Part shown: positions 6,663-9,934 of the stretch, piece after piece | How the letters are laid out: every line of letters starts with the position of its first letter | Numbering within the stretch: position 1 is the stretch's first letter | Assembly: GCA_021845945.1 (NCBI GenBank) | Contig: JAJZRD010000137.1 | Span: 1 to 9,934, forward strand | Origin: Chloroflexota bacterium | GTDB taxonomy: Bacteria; Chloroflexota; UBA6077 | Reading direction: 5' to 3' | Length of the DNA stretch: 9,934 nucleotides | Translations under genes and position numbers: made by a program | Notes under the pieces: generated by a model | Database searches by the model: none | Seen by the model: only the letters and a program-made list of their open reading frames with translations | Told to the model about the DNA's origin: nothing

Positions 6663-7373
6663 CTATCTATCGAGCGGAACGACGTACCTGGGCGGCTGGA
6701 AGCTCCGCGCCTTGCTGTGGGCCAACCGGAGATCCACCAGCGATTCCGCCAGCTTCAGTCCGGCCGCGTTGGGGTTGATTATCGGGATGCCCAGCTCCTG
6801 CTGGAGCTCGTGGGACCAATCGCCCAGTCCCGCGCAACCCATGATCAGCACTTCTGCCCCATCGGCCATGGCTTCTCGCGACTTGGCCAGGGCCGTGGCC
6901 TTCATCCTCTCGAGGCTCCCCACGGTTTCCGCCACCGGGATGTTCAGCACCGGCGTAGACACCATCTTGCCGCCCAGCCCCAGGCTCTCGGCGTAGCGCC
7001 GGCGTACCGGCACCCGCCGCTCCAGGGTGGTCAGCACGCCGAAGAACGAGCCCAGGGAGGCTGCCAGGTACATGGAGGCTTCCTGAATGCCGACCACGGG
7101 TATGTCCACCAACTCTCGGGCGGCATCCAGCCCCGGGTCGGAGAAGCAGGCGATGACGACGGCGTCGTATCCCTGTTCGGGGGCCCGCTGGACCAGCCTG
7201 AGCATCTCCGGCACCGCTCGGCTCTCGTCGTAGGCCGACTCGATGGAGAGGGGTCCGCCGGCCGGATTCACCACATCCACGTGTGAGTCCGGGCGCCGGA
7301 CGGCCGTCAGCTCGCGAGCGATTGCCGCGGTCATGTCAGCGGAGCTGTTGGGATTGATTACCAAGATGCGCAT
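6663..7373 (-). CDS. Asp/Glu/hydantoin racemase family protein (hydantoin racemase or allantoin racemase)
   Basis: A 236-residue cofactor-independent racemase that interconverts D- and L-5-substituted hydantoins (or R/S-allantoin) through two cysteines. Both are visible: Cys76 in VVIACFSDPG and Cys180 in LIMGCAGLG, at the positions known for Pseudomonas-type hydantoin racemases. The N-terminus MRILVINPNSSADMT and the NPNAAGLKLAE segment near residue 200 are family hallmarks. Length is normal. The start at ATG 7373 is set by the conserved first strand, with GAGGGG 12 bases upstream, a somewhat long spacing. The start lies inside the end of the GntR gene (38-base overlap), so translation of the two is probably coupled and the racemase is expressed from the regulator promoter. 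Choosing between hydantoin and allantoin as substrate requires phylogeny. Confidence 0.92.
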   Translation of the reverse strand: MRILVINPNSSADMTAAIARELTAVRRPDSHVDVVNPAGGPLSIESAYDESRAVPEMLRLVQRAPEQGYDAVVIACFSDPGLDAARELVDIPVVGIQEASMYLAASLGSFFGVLTTLERRVPVRRRYAESLGLGGKMVSTPVLNIPVAETVGSLERMKATALAKSREAMADGAEVLIMGCAGLGDWSHELQQELGIPIINPNAAGLKLAESLVDLRLAHSKARSFQPPRYVVPLDR

Positions 7374-8070
7374 CGATGTAGGCAACCCCTCTGTTGAGAT
7401 CGGACTCGTCGTCGGGCCATATGGAGGCCAGGGCTTCTCCAGAGTTGATGCAGTGCTCCTCGATGGCGCCTTGAGCAGCATCTACATCCCTGTTCCTGAC
7501 GGCTTCGACGATGGGCGTGTGCATCGCGACGACGACGTGCGGAGTGCTCAGCCGGTTGCGGAAGGTGAGGATGCGTCGGATCAGGTTGCAGTTGGTCTGC
7601 CAGTTCCTGAGCAGATGCTGGTGGCCGGAGAGGACGCAGAGATGCGTGTGGAATTCGATGTCGGCGGCACTGATGGCCAGGTAGTCCGCGACTTCCGCGG
7701 CCTCCGACATCCGAGCCACGATGGCCTCCAGACCGGCGATATCCTCCTCGCTGCAACGGGGGATGGCGAGTCGCGCCGCCAGGGACTCCAGAGCTCCCCG
7801 CAGGCTGTACAGCTCGATGATGTCCCGCCGGGTCACTCGGGACACGAAGGCCCCGCGATAGGGTATGCTCTCGACGAGCCCCTCCTCCTCCAACTGCCGC
7901 AAGGCCTCGCGGATGGGTGCCCGGCTGACGTTCATCTGGGCGGCGATCTCCGCCTGTACCAGCTGCTGTCCAGGCCGGAGCACGCCGCTGACGATGCTGT
8001 CCCGGATGGCGTTCGTGGCCGACATCCTGAGGGTGCTCTGCTGGAGGGAAGGGAAGACTGCCTGATCCAT
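7336..8070 (-). CDS. GntR-family transcriptional regulator, FadR/FCD subfamily
   Basis: A 244-residue regulator: an N-terminal winged helix (about 12-80) and a C-terminal all-helical FCD ligand domain (about 83-215). The DNA-binding part has AIRDSIVSGVLRPGQQL, then AEIAAQMNVSRAPIREALRQL (recognition helix region) and the wing YRGAFVSRVT, all typical. The FCD metal ligands are present as Asp137, His141, His184 and His206 (DIEFH, MHTP, EEHC), so a metal-bound carboxylate or ureide-type effector is plausible. It is the first gene of the cluster and probably represses it and itself, relieved by a pathway intermediate. The Shine-Dalgarno before ATG 8070 is weak (GGTGTG). An inner ATG at codon 16 is possible but has no better site. 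The last 12 codons overlap the racemase start. Confidence 0.93.
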   Translation of the reverse strand: MDQAVFPSLQQSTLRMSATNAIRDSIVSGVLRPGQQLVQAEIAAQMNVSRAPIREALRQLEEEGLVESIPYRGAFVSRVTRRDIIELYSLRGALESLAARLAIPRCSEEDIAGLEAIVARMSEAAEVADYLAISAADIEFHTHLCVLSGHQHLLRNWQTNCNLIRRILTFRNRLSTPHVVVAMHTPIVEAVRNRDVDAAQGAIEEHCINSGEALASIWPDDESDLNRGVAYIDAHLGNQSQQLR

Positions 8071-8096
8071 CTACCACACACCGCCGGACAGTATTG

Positions 8097-8125
8097 GCGA
8101 CAGAATCCGGGCTACTGTCGACAAT
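8097..8125 (+). promoter_or_regulatory. Weak candidate promoter for the response regulator gene
   Basis: On the plus strand, GCGACA (8097-8102) and GACAAT (8120-8125) are 17 bases apart, each matching 4 of 6 consensus positions. It would overlap the TGTCGACA operator, so the same regulator could control both directions. The match is poor and other starts are possible. Confidence 0.2.
8116..8123. promoter_or_regulatory. Predicted operator for the GntR/FCD regulator
   Basis: TGTCGACA is a perfect palindrome and fits the FCD-GntR operator pattern yGTMKACr. On the minus strand it extends to ATTGTC/GACAGT, a 12-base dyad with one mismatch. It lies 46 bases upstream of the regulator start, at the expected transcription start of the promoter read at 8129-8157. 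Extra GACAG half-sites occur at 8087-8092 and 8099-8103, which could allow a second dimer to bind. Confidence 0.55.
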
Positions 8126-8128
8126 GTC

Positions 8129-8157
8129 AGTGTAGTGGCAACTGCCCGCGCCGTCAA
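8129..8157 (-). promoter_or_regulatory. Predicted sigma-70-type promoter of the GntR-racemase-ECF-hydantoinase cluster
   Basis: On the minus strand, TTGACG (8152-8157) and TACACT (8129-8134) are separated by 17 bases. They match the consensus at 5 of 6 and 4 of 6 positions. The expected start is near 8122, giving a leader of about 50 bases before ATG 8070. The operator-like TGTCGACA overlaps that start, as expected for repression. Confidence 0.45.
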
Positions 8158-8218
8158 CAGGGAAGTGCTCAGGTTTGCGAAGAGGGACATCCCCGCCCAA
8201 CAGATCGTCGGGAAGACC

Positions 8219-8599
8219 ATGAGACGCAAACGGATACTGCTCGCGGAGGATCAGGTCGAGGTCCGCAAGATCATCGGCCTGGTGTTGGCCGAGGAAGAGT
8301 TCGAGCTGCTGGAGGCCTCCGATGGCCTGCAAGCCCTGCAGATGGCGAGGGAGCACAAACCCGACCTGCTGCTGCTGGACATTGGCATGCCCAACCTCAA
8401 CGGCATCGAAGTCTGCCGCTGCCTGAGAGCCGATAGCTCCACCTCCAACGTCAAGATCGTCGCCTTGACGGCCCAGGCCTCCCCGACCGACCGAGAGGCT
8501 GCCCTGGAAGCTGGGATGAACGGCTTCCTGACGAAGCCCTTCGGGCCGGCGAAGCTGCTCAACACCATCCGGCAGATGGTGGGCAACGAGCTGCCGTAG
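8219..8599 (+). CDS. Stand-alone receiver-domain response regulator (CheY-like)
   Basis: A 126-residue protein consisting only of a receiver domain. The acidic pocket Glu10-Asp11 (LLAED), phosphoacceptor Asp54 (LLLLDIGMP), Thr84 (VALTAQ) and Lys106 (FLTKPF) are all present, so it should be phosphorylatable. There is no output domain, and the frame stops six residues after the last helix (RQMVGNELP). I chose ATG 8219 because the protein then begins MRRKRILLAED, typical of the family; the open frame starts 28 codons earlier, but that part lies in the promoter region. The upstream GGGAAG is 3 bases from the start and is a poor Shine-Dalgarno. No histidine kinase lies in the window, so its partner is elsewhere. 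It is divergent from the hydantoin cluster and convergent with the dehydrogenase gene, with a 22-base gap. Its role in this neighbourhood is unclear: phosphorelay intermediate or motility-type signalling are both possible. Confidence 0.9.
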   Translation: MRRKRILLAEDQVEVRKIIGLVLAEEEFELLEASDGLQALQMAREHKPDLLLLDIGMPNLNGIEVCRCLRADSSTSNVKIVALTAQASPTDREAALEAGMNGFLTKPFGPAKLLNTIRQMVGNELP

Positions 8600-8600
8600 C

Positions 8601-8615
8601 CGGCCTCGGTGGCCG
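8601..8615. terminator. Small hairpin in the convergent gap, possible weak terminator
   Basis: CGGCC (8601-8605) pairs with GGCCG (8611-8615) over loop TCGGT, immediately after the response regulator stop and before the dehydrogenase stop. Position fits a shared terminator for the two converging genes. No T-run follows on either strand, so support is weak. Confidence 0.3.
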
Positions 8616-8621
8616 CCCCGT

Positions 8622-9503
8622 CTACTTCACCTCGACGCCCGCGATCTTTTCGAGCGGCTCCACCAGCGACACCATGTCGTTGTGAGCCAGACCCAAACCG
8701 ACCCCCTCGTCGAAGAGCTGCTCCGCCACGGCGCCCATCAACAGCCGGCAGGATAGCTCCTTGCCCAGCCGGGTGATCAACCCCATGTCCTTGCTCAGGA
8801 TCCCCACGTCGGTAGCCGACCCGAACTGTCGGGCCAGCACCATCGGAACGGTGCGGTTGAACATGGCGCTGGCGCCGAAGCTGGAGCCGATGACGTCCAG
8901 CAGAACTCGGGGGTCCGCCCCGCCCTTTACACCAAAGACCAGTGCCTCCACCGCCGCCGCGGTATGGATGCCCACCAGCAGCTGGTTGGTGAGCTTCACC
9001 ACGCTGCCAACCCCCGGGCCACCCACCAGGACCACCTTGTCACCCATGGCCTGCAATACCGGCATGGCCCTGTGAAAGACCCCTTCATCCCCCCCGACCA
9101 TGATGGTGAGGGTTCCGGCCTCCGCGCGAGGGACTCCCCCACTGATGGGGGCGTCCAGGAAGTGGACCCCCTTCTCACGGGCAGCCTGGAACAGCTTCCG
9201 GCTGGTGGTGGGGCTGACGGTGCTGTGATCTATCAGGATCTGGTCGGGCCTGGTGGCCGGCACCAGGCCCTCAGGGCCCAGGTACACGGCCTCCACGGCC
9301 TCCGGGGTGGGCAGGCAGGTGAGAACCACGTCGGCCTCCAGCGCCACCTCCCGGGGCGAGAAGGCCGGCGCAGCGCCCATGGCTGCCAGCTCATCCACCA
9401 CGGCCCGGCTCCGGTTGTGCACCCTCAACTCAAAGCCACCCTTCAACAGGTTTATTGCCATGGGCTTGCCCATCTTCCCAAGCCCAATGAAACCTACTTT
9501 CAC
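8622..9503 (-). CDS. NAD(P)-dependent beta-hydroxyacid dehydrogenase (3-hydroxyisobutyrate dehydrogenase / 2-hydroxy-3-oxopropionate reductase family)
   Basis: A 293-residue cytosolic oxidoreductase. The N-terminal Rossmann fold shows GFIGLGKMGKPMAINLL (4-20), and HNRSR (29-33) after the second strand suggests preference for NADP(H), as in tartronate-semialdehyde reductases. DAPISGGVPRAEAGTL (117-132) is the substrate-binding signature of the family, and Lys170 with Asn173 in GSVVKLTNQ is the catalytic pair. SKDMGL (237-242) is the conserved C-terminal helical motif. The start is GTG 9503, since AGGAGG sits 7 bases upstream and the Rossmann strand begins at once; the longer open frame back to 9596 contains the promoter. 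Family members reduce tartronate semialdehyde or oxidise 3-hydroxyisobutyrate and similar acids; which one cannot be told here. Tartronate-semialdehyde reductase takes part in allantoin/glyoxylate catabolism in enterobacteria, which makes a link to the ureide cluster possible, but this gene has its own promoter. Confidence 0.92.
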   Translation of the reverse strand: MKVGFIGLGKMGKPMAINLLKGGFELRVHNRSRAVVDELAAMGAAPAFSPREVALEADVVLTCLPTPEAVEAVYLGPEGLVPATRPDQILIDHSTVSPTTSRKLFQAAREKGVHFLDAPISGGVPRAEAGTLTIMVGGDEGVFHRAMPVLQAMGDKVVLVGGPGVGSVVKLTNQLLVGIHTAAAVEALVFGVKGGADPRVLLDVIGSSFGASAMFNRTVPMVLARQFGSATDVGILSKDMGLITRLGKELSCRLLMGAVAEQLFDEGVGLGLAHNDMVSLVEPLEKIAGVEVK

Positions 9504-9510
9504 GCCGCTT

Positions 9511-9516
9511 CCTCCT
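9511..9516 (-). promoter_or_regulatory. Ribosome binding site fixing the GTG start of the dehydrogenase
   Basis: AGGAGG on the minus strand, 7 bases before GTG 9503. It is a near-ideal Shine-Dalgarno and shows that the non-ATG codon is the real start. Confidence 0.8.
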
Positions 9517-9533
9517 TCAGCAGTTAGCTTTCG

Positions 9534-9543
9534 TGAGCGCTCA
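9534..9543. promoter_or_regulatory. Palindromic operator-like site at the dehydrogenase promoter
   Basis: TGAGCGCTCA is a perfect 10-base palindrome directly downstream of, and touching, the predicted -10 box. Its core equals the centre of the symmetric lac operator, so a LacI-type (or TetR-type) repressor could bind. No such regulator is encoded in the window. Confidence 0.4.
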
Positions 9544-9571
9544 TTGTATAACGCCGGCCGGCTACAGCCAA
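9543..9571 (-). promoter_or_regulatory. Predicted promoter of the dehydrogenase gene
   Basis: On the minus strand, TTGGCT (9566-9571) and TACAAT (9543-9548) are 17 bases apart, matching 4 of 6 and 5 of 6 consensus positions. The start would be near 9536, about 33 bases before GTG 9503. The spacer contains a second palindrome, GCCGGCCGGC (9553-9562). Confidence 0.5.
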
Positions 9572-9669
9572 ACCGGTGTCCCAGCAACTGTCTCAAGCCG
9601 GCTTACAGCCGTTGGCATAGCTAAGGAGGGGGGACGATTACGCTTGCCAGGCAATGACGATGTACTTTC

Positions 9670-9698
9670 TTGACACGGGTTGTACCGAATGTTAGCAT
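9670..9698 (+). promoter_or_regulatory. Predicted sigma-70-type promoter pointing to the right edge
   Basis: TTGACA (9670-9675), a perfect -35 box, is followed after exactly 17 bases by TAGCAT (9693-9698), which matches 4 of 6 positions of the -10 consensus. Transcription would begin near 9705. A frame opening at ATG 9715 stays open to the window edge, but its Arg/Ser/Pro/His-rich translation does not look like a protein. Confidence 0.5.
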
Positions 9699-9701
9699 TC
9701 C

Positions 9702-9796
9702 CGGCACGGTCGAGATGCCGACCGACCTCACCGAAGGGTTCGGCAGCATCCGTGGGCGGCCGAGGGCCGTGGTTGCCGGCAGGCAGAGTTGCCGCC
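9702..9796 (+). ncRNA. Possible structured RNA or leader downstream of the plus-strand promoter (speculative)
   Basis: Three successive stems can be drawn: CGGCA/TGCCG (9702-9706 with 9716-9720), CCGAA/TTCGG around GGG (9731-9743), and GGCGGC/GCCGCC (9755-9760 with 9791-9796) enclosing further GC pairs. They start just where the promoter at 9670 would begin transcription. GC-rich DNA yields such stems by chance, and I recognise no known RNA family. Confidence 0.2.
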
Positions 9797-9805
9797 GAGA
9801 TCAAC

Positions 9806-9934
9806 CTACGGTTGCTCGCCCTCACGGAACCCGGCCGGAGCCTCGGTCATCACCGCTCCACCACCTTGCAGGTCGCAGATCATCAACTGAACGTACATCA
9901 TCCGTTGCTCGCACCGTCGCCAGCCCCGGGTCGC
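9806..9934 (-). CDS. Possible C-terminal end of an unidentified protein at the right edge
   Basis: On the minus strand one frame is open from base 9934 to TAG at 9806-9808, 42 codons, ending in MTEAPAGFREGEQP. Third positions are mostly G or C, as in the other genes, and the composition is protein-like. I recognise no family. A second frame over the same bases is also open for about 35 codons, so this call is weak. If real, the gene would lie upstream of, and in the same direction as, the dehydrogenase. Confidence 0.3.
   Translation of the reverse strand, partial: ATRGWRRCEQRMMYVQLMICDLQGGGAVMTEAPAGFREGEQP

Larger units (their letters stand above)
9504..9934. other. Right-hand intergenic region: promoters and hairpins, no securely coding frame
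   Basis: About 430 bases without a gene I can support fully. From left to right it holds the dehydrogenase promoter and operator, an 11-base palindrome TTGCCAGGCAA (9644-9654), a plus-strand promoter (9670-9698), GC-rich hairpins (9702-9796) and a possible gene tail (9806-9934). An 87-codon minus-strand frame at 9562-9825 has no family look or Shine-Dalgarno and is not called. Confidence 0.6.

Noticed and set aside
8135..8218. Longer start of the response regulator
   Set aside because: The added 28 residues are not receiver-like and would overlap the cluster -35 region; the fold begins at MRRKRILLAED.
7243..8436. 397-codon plus-strand frame spanning the regulator and the start of the response regulator
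   Set aside because: It crosses two well-supported genes and the promoter region, and its translation shows no family pattern.
9700..9800. Riboswitch-like GGCAACC sequence on the minus strand (SAM-type core word)
   Set aside because: Only a short word matches; the stems and other conserved positions of SAM riboswitches cannot be drawn, and the dehydrogenase is not a methionine gene.
9562..9825. 87-codon minus-strand frame
   Set aside because: Composition and codon pattern do not look coding, it overlaps the dehydrogenase promoter, and it has no Shine-Dalgarno.
1..9934. tRNA, rRNA, CRISPR array, insertion sequence or prophage genes
   Set aside because: No tRNA cloverleaf, no spaced direct repeats, no transposase or integrase motif was seen on either strand.

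Overview
The window is GC-rich bacterial DNA, almost fully coding, and is dominated by one long minus-strand gene cluster read from about 8120 down to the left edge. In transcription order it encodes a GntR/FCD regulator, a hydantoin/allantoin-type racemase, a complete energy-coupling factor (ECF) transporter (S component, EcfT, two EcfA ATPases), a dihydropyrimidinase/D-hydantoinase-family cyclic amidohydrolase, an M20-type N-carbamoyl amino acid amidohydrolase, and the first 150 codons of a protein I do not recognise. The organism cannot be fixed from the sequence. High GC content, an ECF system, FCD regulators and GC-rich intergenic palindromes would fit Chloroflexota or a GC-rich Bacillota relative, but this is a weak inference.

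The three enzymes form a textbook hydantoin (or, alternatively, allantoin) route. The racemase interconverts the enantiomers of a 5-substituted cyclic ureide, the amidohydrolase opens the ring to an N-carbamoyl product, and the amidase removes the carbamoyl group, releasing CO2 and ammonia. The transporter genes lie between the racemase and the ring-opening enzyme, so the simplest reading is that an ECF transporter imports the cyclic ureide or a related compound. ECF transporters are mostly known for vitamins and metals, so this is the most interesting feature of the window.

The two ATPases look asymmetric. EcfA2 has a P-loop about three residues too short and Asn in place of the switch His, while EcfA1 has LSRGQ in place of LSGGQ. 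These defects fall in the same predicted composite ATP site. The other site looks intact.

The regulator promoter can be read as TTGACG-17-TACACT, with a TGTCGACA operator of the FCD-GntR type at the expected transcription start. This suggests autoregulated control of the whole cluster. Inverted repeats occupy all four larger intergenic gaps inside the cluster.

To the right, a stand-alone receiver-domain response regulator (plus strand) diverges from the cluster and converges on a minus-strand beta-hydroxyacid dehydrogenase of the 3-hydroxyisobutyrate/tartronate-semialdehyde reductase family. That gene starts at GTG 9503 behind a strong Shine-Dalgarno and a promoter with a palindromic operator. 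The final 430 bases contain a second promoter (plus strand) followed by GC-rich hairpins, and possibly the tail of a minus-strand gene at the right edge.
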